Source of the DNA: Kuenenia sp039794105
Lineage (GTDB): Bacteria; Planctomycetota; Brocadiia; Brocadiales; Brocadiaceae
Direction of reading: 5' to 3'
DNA length: 64,000 nt
Assembly: GCF_039794105.1 (NCBI RefSeq)
Contig: NZ_JBDIWA010000001.1
Location: 248,001-312,000 of the forward strand
Of the stretch, positions 54,228 through 62,455 are shown piece by piece; positions within the stretch are counted from its first letter, which is position 1; every line of letters starts with the position of its first letter. Made by a program: the position numbers and the translations under genes. The notes under the pieces are model-generated. The model was not told the DNA's origin. It saw nothing but the letters and a program-made list of their open reading frames with translations, and made no database searches.

Positions 54228-54283
54228 CCAGTCGGCAATCTACAGTTGGCAGTCGGCAAATTGCAGATTGAGGACTGCCGACT
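54228..54283 (+). repeat. 'CAGTCGGCA' repeat, copy 1
   Basis: Alternating direct and inverted words CAGTCGGCAATCTACAG, TTGGCAGTCGGCAAATTGC and ACTGCCGACTG fill 56 bp between carA and carB. An inverted copy lies at 59268-59316 and a fragment near 57755-57775. Confidence 0.7.
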
Positions 54284-54338
54284 GTGGACTATTTTCGTGA
54301 AATTTTTCGGGGAATAGATACTTTTAGCTATATATAAA

Positions 54339-57300
54339 ATGCCCAAACGAAATGATATTGAGAAAATACTGATCATTGGCTCCGGCCCTATTGTAATTGG
54401 CCAGGCGTGCGAATTTGATTATTCCGGCACCCAGGCATGCCACGCCTTGAGGGAAGAGGGATATACGGTTATCCTGGTAAACAGCAACCCGGCGACGATT
54501 ATGACGGACCCGGAGGTGGCGGACAAAACGTATATTGAACCCATTACAACGGAAATAATTACAAAAATTATTGAAAAGGAACGCCCGCAGGCGATATTGC
54601 CGACGCTTGGGGGGCAGACAGGGCTAAACGCCGCTGTGTCCCTTGCGGAAAAAGGCGTATTGGATAAGTTTAATGTAGAGCTTATAGGCGCAAAACTAAA
54701 AGCCATAAAAATGGCTGAAGACCGTTCGCAATTTAAGGCGGCGATGGGGCGTATTGGCGTACAAGTGCCAGAAAGTGTGTATGTCAATTCTTTAGACACC
54801 GCGCTGAAGATTATAGACGCCATCGGTTTCCCTGCCATTATCCGTGCATCTTTCACGCTTGGAGGGTCGGGAGGCAGCACGGCGTATAACATTGAAGAAT
54901 ATAAAGAGTATATAACTACAGGGCTGGAGACAAGCCCCATTCATGAAGTTTTAGTAGAACGTTCAGTTCTTGGGTGGAAAGAGTATGAACTGGAAGTTAT
55001 GCGCGACTTAAAAGACAATGTCGTCATCATATGCTCTATTGAAAATTTTGACCCAATGGGAGTCCATACGGGCGACAGCATTACTGTGGCGCCTGCGCAG
55101 ACGCTTACTGACATGGAGTATCAGAAAATGCGTGATGCCGCGGTCAGAATCATCAGGGAAATAGGCGTTGAAACCGGCGGTTCAAATATTCAGTTTTCCA
55201 TCAACCCTGAAAATGGCGAGATGCTGGCGATTGAAATGAATCCAAGGGTCTCAAGGAGTTCTGCATTGGCGTCAAAAGCCACAGGATTCCCTATCGCAAA
55301 GATCGCCGCAAAACTTGCAATCGGGTACACGCTCGATGAAATCCCTAATGACATTACCCGCTATACCCCCGCATGCTTTGAACCGGCCATAGATTATTGT
55401 GTGGTCAAAATTCCGAGGTTCAATTTTGACAAATTCCCGGATACTACCCAGGAGCTTACTATTCATATGAAATCAGTCGGCGAGGTTATGGCGATTGGCC
55501 GCACCTTTAAAGAAGCGGTAGGCAAGGCGATTCGTTCGCTCGAAACCGGGCGAAGCGGTTTTGACCCCCTTCTGCCTTCTGGAATCGATGCCTGGACGGC
55601 TGAACAAAAATCGGAATATTTACAAACGAAACTGATTACGCCAACCCCCGACAGGTTATGGCATATTGCGGACGCTTTTCGTCTGGGCATGAGCCTTGAC
55701 GAGATTTATAACTATTCCCGCATTGACAAATGGTTTCTTTATAACATTAAACAAATAACAGACCTGGAAAATGAGATTAAACAAAGACATTTAAAGGGCA
55801 ATGACGCATCACAAAAAAACAGGGATTTTGCTATGGATGCTGAATTGCTTGCAAAAGCAAAACAATATGGGTTTTCTGATATATTTTTAGCCAGGTTATG
55901 CGGTTCCGATGAGAAGACAATAAGGGAATACCGGTACCGGAGATCTGTGAGGCCGGTATTTAAACATGTTGATACATGTGCCGCAGAGTTTAAAGCATTT
56001 ACCCCTTATTTATATTCAACGTACGAAACTTCGTGTGAAGCGGATCCCACGACAAAGAGAAAGATTATTATTTTGGGAAGTGGCCCGAATCGGATAGGAC
56101 AAGGAATTGAGTTCGATTACTGCTGTGTGCATGGCGTTTACGCCTTAAAAGAGCTGGGGTATGAAACCATTATGGTGAATTGTAATCCGGAAACGGTAAG
56201 CACGGATTACGACACTTCTGACAGGCTCTACTTTGAACCTCTCACCATGGAAGATGTTCTGGAAATCATTCACAAGGAGAAACCCGAGGGAGTAATTGTT
56301 CAATTTGGAGGGCAGACCCCGCTGAAGCTTGCAGTTCCCCTGGAAAAAGAAGGGGTGAAGATTCTGGGCACTTCTCCTGAGAATATTGATGTTGCCGAAG
56401 ACCGTGAACGGTTTGCGTTGCTTATGAACCGGTTAGGACTAAAGCAGCCGGAAAATGGCTGTGCAAACTCTGCGGAAGATGCGAAGAAGATAGCAAAAAG
56501 GATAGGATATCCGGTGTTATTACGCCCATCGTATGTTTTGGGCGGAAGCGCAATGCGTATTGTTTACGATGAACAGGGCCTGGAGCATTATATTTCCCAT
56601 GCGGTGGAAGTATCGCCGGAACATCCTGTTTTAATTGACAGCTTTTTGCAGGACGCAATAGAAATTGATGTTGATGCAATCAGTGACGGAGAAGAAGTAT
56701 TTATCGGGGGAGTAATGGAACATATAGAGGAAGCAGGGGTGCATTCCGGAGACAGTGCCTGCTCGCTCCCGCCCTATTCAGTGAATAATGAAATTATAGA
56801 AGAATTAAAGAAGGAAACACGGATCATAGCGCTTGCACTGAATGTCATAGGCCTTATTAACATTCAATATGCGGTAAAAGATAAGGTGATATATGTACTG
56901 GAGGTGAATCCGCGCGCTTCAAGGACAATACCCTTTGTAAGCAAGGCGATAGGCGTGCCGATGGCTAAGATTGCGGCAAAAGTAATTGCAGGGGAAAAGC
57001 TTCGAGGGTTAAATATGCCCGAAAATATCACGATGAGACACACTGCCGTAAAAGAGGCGGTTTTCCCCTTTTTAAAGTTTAAAGGGGTTGATACATTGCT
57101 GGGGCCTGAAATGAAATCGACGGGAGAAGTTATGGGACTGGATAAAGATTTCGGGCGCGCATACGCAAAGGCGCAAATGTCTGCCAATTACTGCCTCCCC
57201 TTAGTCGGCTCCGTTTTTATAAGTGTAAGGGATAAGGATAAGAAACCTATCGTGCAAATAGCAAAAAAGCTGCTCCAAATGGGATTTAAAATCACGGCGA

Positions 57301-57602
57301 CTAAGGGCACTGCCGCGGCGCTCTCAGAAGAAAATATTTCTGTTACGCCCGTTTTAAAAGTAATAGAAGGACGCCCGAATATTGTTGACCATATAAAGAA
57401 TAATGAAGTGCAACTCGTCATCAACACGGCAGAGGGAAAGGCTGCGCAGGAGGCGTCTTTTTCCATCAGAAGAACTGCTCTTACCTATCAAATTCCTTAT
57501 TTTACCACCGTTGCAGGCGCTGTAGCAGCCGTAAGAGCGATAGAGGCATTAAAAAGCGGGACTCTTGATGTACGGTCGATTCAGGAGTGTCATCAACGGT
57601 AA
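54339..57602 (+). CDS. carB: Carbamoyl-phosphate synthase large subunit
   Basis: This 1087-aa enzyme makes carbamoyl phosphate for pyrimidine and arginine synthesis. It has two homologous ATP-grasp halves: GSGPIVIGQACEFDYSG near residue 12 and GSGPNRIGQGIEFDYCC near 575. The carboxy-phosphate half has FTLGGSGGSTAYN; the C-terminal domain from about 945 (KGTAAALSEENI) binds allosteric effectors such as UMP or ornithine. Length fits the family. It pairs with carA 178 bp upstream. Confidence 0.97.
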   Translation: MPKRNDIEKILIIGSGPIVIGQACEFDYSGTQACHALREEGYTVILVNSNPATIMTDPEVADKTYIEPITTEIITKIIEKERPQAILPTLGGQTGLNAAVSLAEKGVLDKFNVELIGAKLKAIKMAEDRSQFKAAMGRIGVQVPESVYVNSLDTALKIIDAIGFPAIIRASFTLGGSGGSTAYNIEEYKEYITTGLETSPIHEVLVERSVLGWKEYELEVMRDLKDNVVIICSIENFDPMGVHTGDSITVAPAQTLTDMEYQKMRDAAVRIIREIGVETGGSNIQFSINPENGEMLAIEMNPRVSRSSALASKATGFPIAKIAAKLAIGYTLDEIPNDITRYTPACFEPAIDYCVVKIPRFNFDKFPDTTQELTIHMKSVGEVMAIGRTFKEAVGKAIRSLETGRSGFDPLLPSGIDAWTAEQKSEYLQTKLITPTPDRLWHIADAFRLGMSLDEIYNYSRIDKWFLYNIKQITDLENEIKQRHLKGNDASQKNRDFAMDAELLAKAKQYGFSDIFLARLCGSDEKTIREYRYRRSVRPVFKHVDTCAAEFKAFTPYLYSTYETSCEADPTTKRKIIILGSGPNRIGQGIEFDYCCVHGVYALKELGYETIMVNCNPETVSTDYDTSDRLYFEPLTMEDVLEIIHKEKPEGVIVQFGGQTPLKLAVPLEKEGVKILGTSPENIDVAEDRERFALLMNRLGLKQPENGCANSAEDAKKIAKRIGYPVLLRPSYVLGGSAMRIVYDEQGLEHYISHAVEVSPEHPVLIDSFLQDAIEIDVDAISDGEEVFIGGVMEHIEEAGVHSGDSACSLPPYSVNNEIIEELKKETRIIALALNVIGLINIQYAVKDKVIYVLEVNPRASRTIPFVSKAIGVPMAKIAAKVIAGEKLRGLNMPENITMRHTAVKEAVFPFLKFKGVDTLLGPEMKSTGEVMGLDKDFGRAYAKAQMSANYCLPLVGSVFISVRDKDKKPIVQIAKKLLQMGFKITATKGTAAALSEENISVTPVLKVIEGRPNIVDHIKNNEVQLVINTAEGKAAQEASFSIRRTALTYQIPYFTTVAGAVAAVRAIEALKSGTLDVRSIQECHQR

Positions 57603-57644
57603 TTATTTCTTGTAGCAGAGAAAATACCATTCCATATTTCAATT

Positions 57645-57707
57645 CCACCCCATGCACCCCCGCCAGCGGGGGGACATTCTCCTCCTTTGGAGGAGGTAAG
57701 GGGGAGG
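57645..57707 (-). repeat. GC-rich hairpin repeat, copy 2 (inverted)
   Basis: CCACCCCATGCACCCCC followed by GCCAGCGGGGGGACATTC and TTTGGAGGAGG is the reverse complement pattern of the copy at 48688-48749. It could also act as a terminator after carB. Confidence 0.72.
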
Positions 57708-57734
57708 TTTTGGTGCTGGCGTGTCAAAAGGGTT

Positions 57735-57775
57735 AAAAACTAAAGTGTTACCCACAATCTGCAATTTGCCGACTG
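57735..57775 (-). repeat. Solo MITE end followed by 'CAGTCGGCA' fragment
   Basis: AAAAACTAAAGTGTTAC (57735-57751) equals the terminal inverted repeat of the MITE-like element, standing alone. It is followed by CAATCTGCAATTTGCCGACTG (57755-57775), a fragment of the other repeat family. One lies directly against the other. Confidence 0.6.
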
Positions 57776-57911
57776 TACATCATTCCCCATTAATAAAGGT
57801 GGCAAGGGGATTGTTTATCTCAACTTATTGAGAAGTTACATTCCATACGGTTATATTTCAATGTAAAACAGACGGCTGAATCGGTCATTTTTGTTTGTTG
57901 AGGCAGTATGT

Positions 57912-59255
57912 ATGGATTATATTCCAAATACAGAATCCGATAAAAAAAAGATGCTTGAAGATATTGGCATATCCTCTCTTGAGGCGCTTCTTGGTGAAAT
58001 CCCCGAAGCATTAAGAAACTTTTCCCTGTCACTCCCACCCGGTTTAGCAGAACCGGAGGTGCTGCATGCCATAAAAAAATTAAGCAAAAAGAATAAAACA
58101 ACGGATGATTATTCTTCGTTTTTAGGCGCAGGCGCCTATGACCATTTTATTCCTTCTGTTGTTAACCATCTGGCGTCACGCAGTGAATTTTATACCTGCT
58201 ACACGCCTTACCAACCGGAAGTCAGCCAGGGCACGCTTCAGGTAATGTATGAATTCCAGACCCTCATGTGCGAATTGACCGCAATGGACGTAGCAAACGC
58301 ATCTATGTATGATGGCTCTACCGCATTGGCGGAGGCGGCATTGCTTTCTATACGGCATAAGGAAAAAAATAAAATTGTTTGTTCCCGTGCAATTCATCCT
58401 GAATATCGTCAGGTAATGAAAACCTATTTAAAAGGTTTTAATACAGAAATTGTTGAAATAGATTGTCCTGAAGGAACGACCGATATGCAGCAATTAGAGG
58501 CGTCGCTGTCAGATAATACAGCCGCCGTTTTAGTGCAAAGCCCGAATTTTTTTGGCTGCGTTGAAGATATGCAGGAGATTTCTGCTATAGCGCATAAACA
58601 CGACGCACTTTTTGTTGCATGCGTAAATCCCATATCTTTAGGCATTCTTATGCCTCCCGGAGAATATAATGCCGATATTACCGTAGGAGAGGGACAGGTT
58701 TTGGGGAACTATTTAAATTACGGGGGGCCTTACCTGGGATTTTTTACCGTAAAAAATGAGCTGCTGAGAAAAGCGCCGGGGAGGATAGCCGGAGAGACTA
58801 TTGATAAGGCAGGGAGACGGTGTTTTGTGCTGACGTTGCAGCCAAGAGAACAACATATCCGGCGGGAAAAGGCGACCTCTAACATTTGTACAAATCAGGC
58901 GTTGCTTGCACTCAGGGCATGTATTTACCTTTGTGCGCTGGGGAAAAAGGGGATCGCAGAAATTGGTAATTTGAATATTCAGAAAAGCCATTATGCATTT
59001 GAACGACTCTGTAATCTAAATATTTTTGAACCTGTTTTTCACAACCCTTTTTTTAATGAATTTGTTTTAAAAGCGAAGAACGACTTCCGCATTGCTTCAA
59101 TTATCAGGCGTATGCAGGAAAAAGGCATTCATTGTGGAATAGATATTTCTCAATACTATCCGGAAATGACGAATTGTATCCTTTTGTGTGTAACAGAGAC
59201 AAAAACGAAAGAATCTATTGATCACTTGGTGAATGAATTCACAAAATGCATCTGA
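57912..59255 (+). CDS. gcvPA: Glycine dehydrogenase (decarboxylating) subunit 1
   Basis: This 447-aa protein is the alpha subunit of the split P-protein of the glycine cleavage system, a PLP enzyme. MDYIPNTESDKKKMLEDIG is the typical N-terminus; YDGSTALAEAALL and VKNELLRKAPGRIAGET are also characteristic. The PLP lysine is in the other subunit (gcvPB), which is not adjacent here. I prefer ATG 57912, with GAGG 8 bp upstream, over TTG 57891. No gcvT or gcvH is seen nearby. Confidence 0.92.
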   Translation: MDYIPNTESDKKKMLEDIGISSLEALLGEIPEALRNFSLSLPPGLAEPEVLHAIKKLSKKNKTTDDYSSFLGAGAYDHFIPSVVNHLASRSEFYTCYTPYQPEVSQGTLQVMYEFQTLMCELTAMDVANASMYDGSTALAEAALLSIRHKEKNKIVCSRAIHPEYRQVMKTYLKGFNTEIVEIDCPEGTTDMQQLEASLSDNTAAVLVQSPNFFGCVEDMQEISAIAHKHDALFVACVNPISLGILMPPGEYNADITVGEGQVLGNYLNYGGPYLGFFTVKNELLRKAPGRIAGETIDKAGRRCFVLTLQPREQHIRREKATSNICTNQALLALRACIYLCALGKKGIAEIGNLNIQKSHYAFERLCNLNIFEPVFHNPFFNEFVLKAKNDFRIASIIRRMQEKGIHCGIDISQYYPEMTNCILLCVTETKTKESIDHLVNEFTKCI

Positions 59256-59267
59256 TGTAAGCCCCCG

Positions 59268-59316
59268 CAGTCCTCAGTCCTCAATCTGCCGACTGCCTAC
59301 TGTAGATTGCCGACTG
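59268..59316 (-). repeat. 'CAGTCGGCA' repeat, copy 2 (inverted)
   Basis: CAGTCCTCAATCTGCCGACTGCC and the following GTAGATTGCCGACTG are the reverse complement pattern of 54228-54283. It lies 12 bp after the gcvPA stop, between convergent genes. Confidence 0.7.
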
Positions 59317-59343
59317 CAGAAGGTACTATTCATGCCTCGGAAA

Positions 59344-60057
59344 TTATTTTGCCTTCTCTTTGACCGTATAAATGATTCCCAGGGCAAAATGCGCCTTCGA
59401 GTCTTGCGGGTTGATTTCCAAAGCTTTTTTAAGCAGTTGAATTGCCTCATCAAACTGATTCTTTTTTGAATAAGCAACCCCCAGATTATAGTATGCGTCA
59501 GGGTATTTAGGATTCAGTTCTATTACCCGTTTAAATGCGGCAATAGATTCATCTGTGGCATTAATCGCCGCGTAAGCGACTCCCAAATTATAAAACCCCA
59601 TATCAAACCTTGTATTTAGTTTTACGGCGTCTGTAAAAGCCTTTATCGCTTCATTGTATTGTATTTTCTCATAATAATAAATTCCAAGGTTATAGAGCGC
59701 TTCTGAATACTTTGGCGATATGGCAATGGCCTTTTTTATGGTTTCAATCGCCTTGTCCGTCTGCTTCTGTTTGTAATAAATTACACTAAGATTATTATAC
59801 GCCTTCACAAAATTCGCATCTGTTTCGATTGTTTTAATATATGCACCAATAGCTTCTTCGGTCATGCCCTTTTCATCATAAAGCACTCCAAGGTTATAAT
59901 GCGCCTCAACAAATTCCGGATTTGCTGCAATTGCCTGTTTAAAGGCATTGATGGAAGCATCTGTAGGGTCTTCCTGTTCCTTGTTCTGGCAATAACTGAT
60001 TGTTGTTAAAGCAAAAACAAAAATAATTGTCATAATTGTAATAATAGTTGTTTTCAT
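59344..60057 (-). CDS. Exported TPR-repeat protein
   Basis: This 237-aa protein has a signal sequence (MKTTIITIMTIIFVFALTTISYC, cleaved or anchored near residue 22) and about six tetratricopeptide repeats from residue 35 (for example EAHYNLGVLYDEKG and DAYYNLGVAYSKKN). TPRs are protein-binding scaffolds. C23 after the signal is not in a perfect lipobox. AAAGGA lies 7 bp before the ATG. The next gene upstream on the same strand (60088-60942) is 30 bp away, so they are probably an operon. Confidence 0.82.
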   Translation of the reverse strand: MKTTIITIMTIIFVFALTTISYCQNKEQEDPTDASINAFKQAIAANPEFVEAHYNLGVLYDEKGMTEEAIGAYIKTIETDANFVKAYNNLSVIYYKQKQTDKAIETIKKAIAISPKYSEALYNLGIYYYEKIQYNEAIKAFTDAVKLNTRFDMGFYNLGVAYAAINATDESIAAFKRVIELNPKYPDAYYNLGVAYSKKNQFDEAIQLLKKALEINPQDSKAHFALGIIYTVKEKAK

Positions 60058-60087
60058 GGCTTGTTCCTTTCTGTCTGTCTGTATAAT

Positions 60088-60942
60088 TTAATCGATTGGC
60101 ACACGGTTTTCCCTTATAGGGTTGCATAGTTTTATTTCATGAGTTTCACCGACGCCTATAGATATTGGCAGTTGAATGATACGCATGTCTGATGCAGTAA
60201 GGAGTTTTTCCTTCTTACATGCAGAAAAAGAGAAAGAGACGAAATCACCCTTGTCAATAGGTTCATACATAGGGGGGGCGCTTTCTGTTGTAGCGGCCAG
60301 AATGCCGGAAATGCCTGGCAGAGTGTATTTGCTGTCAATATCTCCCTTATATGATTCCTTTAAAAATAGTGTTCCTTCTTTCATAGCGGGCGAAAGGGCA
60401 ACGCTGTATTTTGACGTAAACTTCGAGGATATCGGATTGGATAATGTCATTTTTAGTTGATCAAGGGATGGTATTGCTAATGGGACGCTATCCGTTTGTG
60501 CAGAAACTTGTTCTGGTACTTCGCCTTTTAACGCAAGCGAGACTGGTTCTTTCCTGAATGTTTTCATGATTTTATTTACGAATAAATCCCCCACCAATAG
60601 TTCCTCAATGGACGCATCCTTTTTTTCCACTTTTAAAAAATGATAGTTTATACAGACTAGCGAGACGGCAAATCCAATTATCAGCAGTGAGGTAATAATC
60701 TTAGATATTAGCGGGAAGAACTTCATGACGAGATGGAACAATACGCAAAAGAGAAAAGCGGAAACACCCATTTCTAAAAGGCCGGCTTGCGGCTTGCCGG
60801 TGTAGCTGAAATAAAGCATGACTAAGGATATTACCAGAAAAAAAATGCAGAAATTTGCAACCATCCGATGCCATGATTTTGTACGGGTATGAAGAGCAGG
60901 GTATTTTGATGGTTCTAACAATTGGTTATTTTTTCCGGTCAT
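60088..60942 (-). CDS. Membrane protein of unknown function
   Basis: This 284-aa protein has three hydrophobic segments in its first 110 residues (about 25-47, 55-75 and 80-100), then a soluble, probably extracytoplasmic, half with a KYTLPGISGILAATTES segment. No family is recognised. AGGA lies 9 bp before the ATG. It is the first gene of a likely two-gene operon with the TPR protein, so the two may form one envelope complex. Confidence 0.6.
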   Translation of the reverse strand: MTGKNNQLLEPSKYPALHTRTKSWHRMVANFCIFFLVISLVMLYFSYTGKPQAGLLEMGVSAFLFCVLFHLVMKFFPLISKIITSLLIIGFAVSLVCINYHFLKVEKKDASIEELLVGDLFVNKIMKTFRKEPVSLALKGEVPEQVSAQTDSVPLAIPSLDQLKMTLSNPISSKFTSKYSVALSPAMKEGTLFLKESYKGDIDSKYTLPGISGILAATTESAPPMYEPIDKGDFVSFSFSACKKEKLLTASDMRIIQLPISIGVGETHEIKLCNPIRENRVPID

Positions 60943-61034
60943 TTGTTTTTCGTCCTAAAATAAATTTTAGCTCTCGCATTTCGCGCTTCATATTGTTGTA
61001 TATTTTGGATTTGTTTTGAATTTTATGCTTTGTT

Positions 61035-61105
61035 ATTCGAATTTGTTTCGCATTTCGTACCTTGGAATTTCGTATTTTCTATTTTTTGCTTGTTTGGTTC
61101 CGGTT
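61035..61105 (-). repeat. 'tacgaaat' dispersed repeat, copy 2 (inverted)
   Basis: Read in reverse this gives CCGGAACCAAACAAGCAA, AAAATACGAAATTCC and GCGAAACAAATTCG, matching the block at 48611-48682. Confidence 0.68.
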
Positions 61106-61272
61106 GCATGCGTCTCTACATTAAATCTGTCATCTCCCCAGGGGTCGGAACGTCATTTTCATTCCCCGTTGTGACTCCGTGTTTAAGCATTGTTTTATCA
61201 TTTCAGAACAGATAGATAATACAATCTGTTTCTCATTTAAACAACTACTAAACGATAAGGGTTTGTAATTAA

Positions 61273-61474
61273 ATAGCATTTACACTATTCCTTCAAATGC
61301 TATCTATAGACCCAAAAGGGTATATCCAAATGGAGCTATCCTTTTTGGGGTATTTACTTGTTGAAATAAGTCTATAGAATGCAGGTTGTCTACGGTTATT
61401 TATTTTTTTCCGCCTTCTGCCTTACACACTACTTTTAGGCGTATCCGCAGGGATGTACTCTTTTTAGGGTATTT
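61273..61474. promoter_or_regulatory. Highly structured leader before the PilZ gene
   Basis: A perfect 9-bp hairpin ATAGCATTT/AAATGCTAT (61273-61303, 13-nt loop) is followed by an 8-bp inverted pair CTATAGAC (61304-61311) / GTCTATAG (61370-61377) that encloses CCAAAAGGG and CCTTTTTGGGGTATTT. The word CTTTTTNGGGTATTT recurs at 61341-61355 and 61460-61474. It looks like a regulator binding region or a structured RNA; the function is unknown. Confidence 0.4.
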
Positions 61475-61505
61475 GCATAACTTCAAAATTGTATAAATTA
61501 ACCGT

Positions 61506-61757
61506 ATGAAGTGCAAAACATTAGAAAAGCGGAAAAGTAAGCGTAGTTATTTGTCATGGCTGGTAAAAGTCCGTGATTATTCAAGGACATTGCTTCATGA
61601 GGTGGAAATTATAGATGTGAGCCGTGAGGGAATGAAAATCAGGACTAGAGCAGAAGCGCCACAACAGGGTTTTGCTATTGTTGTTCGTATTCCGGTTGTG
61701 GACTCACATGAAGAAAGCATGCCTGTCCTGACAATGGTTAAATGGATTCAAAAATAA
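61506..61757 (+). CDS. PilZ domain protein
   Basis: This 83-aa protein has the c-di-GMP motif in two parts: basic RKSKRSYLSW at residues 9-18 and DVSREGMKI near 38. A single PilZ domain makes up the whole protein, like small c-di-GMP receptor adaptors. No strong ribosome-binding site is seen. It lies after the structured leader and before a small membrane protein. Confidence 0.7.
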   Translation: MKCKTLEKRKSKRSYLSWLVKVRDYSRTLLHEVEIIDVSREGMKIRTRAEAPQQGFAIVVRIPVVDSHEESMPVLTMVKWIQK

Positions 61758-61870
61758 AATGACGGCATATATCTTCTCGGGCGAAAGTATATGAAGTAGC
61801 AAGGCCGATGTATGGAATTATTTACAAGATTAATTATAGGTTTTTATACCAGGGAAAGGGCTAGATAATT

Positions 61871-62101
61871 ATGGGAAAGAAAACGCTTCTTATACAACTT
61901 AAATCTACTGTGGCGATGGTAATTTTGGTTTTATTTGCATGTGGAGGTGTGGTATATGCCGGATATGAAAGCGGCGGGAATGGATTTGTTCAATCGGATA
62001 TTGCAAAATGTTTGTATTTTCTCATTGTGGGGACGGCAATTGTCATTGTGCGCCGGCTAAGAAAGAAAAAGAGCCACATCGGGAACAAGGCGCTTTTTTA
62101 A
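61871..62101 (+). CDS. Small membrane protein of unknown function
   Basis: This 76-aa protein has two hydrophobic segments (about 13-30 and 47-62) and a basic tail (RRLRKKKSH). AAAGGG lies 10 bp before the ATG. A signal-like start with AGYESGG after it suggests export, but there is no known family. It is 113 bp after pilZ. Confidence 0.5.
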   Translation: MGKKTLLIQLKSTVAMVILVLFACGGVVYAGYESGGNGFVQSDIAKCLYFLIVGTAIVIVRRLRKKKSHIGNKALF

Positions 62102-62120
62102 AAGCGGGGATAATTTTTTG

Positions 62121-62271
62121 ATAACAATTTAGTCTTTTGAGAAATTCCAATAATATCGATGTCTGCCGCATAGTATAGGGGCGAAGCATTTGCCAGTTTG
62201 GGCATGAACGTATTTATGCCAATTTATAGCAAATGCTTCGCCCTTACTTTTGCAAAAAACTAAATTATTAC
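62121..62271 (-). mobile_element. MITE-like element, copy 2 (151 bp)
   Basis: The ends ATAACAATTTAGTCTTTT (62121-62138) and AAAAAACTAAATTATTAC (62254-62271) and the inner pair GGGCGAAGCATTTGC (62179-62193) / GCAAATGCTTCGCCC (62229-62243) match copy 1. Flanks are in the opposite orientation to copy 1, while the 35-bp core keeps the same orientation. Confidence 0.78.
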
Positions 62272-62305
62272 GGAAATTGTTATTTAGACATTTCAATCTT
62301 TTTGT

Positions 62306-62390
62306 AGAGACGCATTGCATGCGTCTCTCTGTTGTGTCAATATTTTTATTACTTGCAGCACAGTTTCCAGGCGCATGCAATGCGTCTCTA
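62306..62390. repeat. 'AGACGC' palindromic repeats, two copies
   Basis: AGAGACGC-ATTGCAT-GCGTCTCT (62306-62328) is a perfect 8-bp palindrome. GCATGCAATGCGTCTCTA (62373-62390) is an inverted half copy. Both lie directly upstream of the sensor gene. Confidence 0.7.
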
Positions 62391-62455
62391 CATTAGCATC
62401 AGCATCAACAACAGAATAAAGTCGCTGGGCACATTATTTGAGAACCGATACTGCC

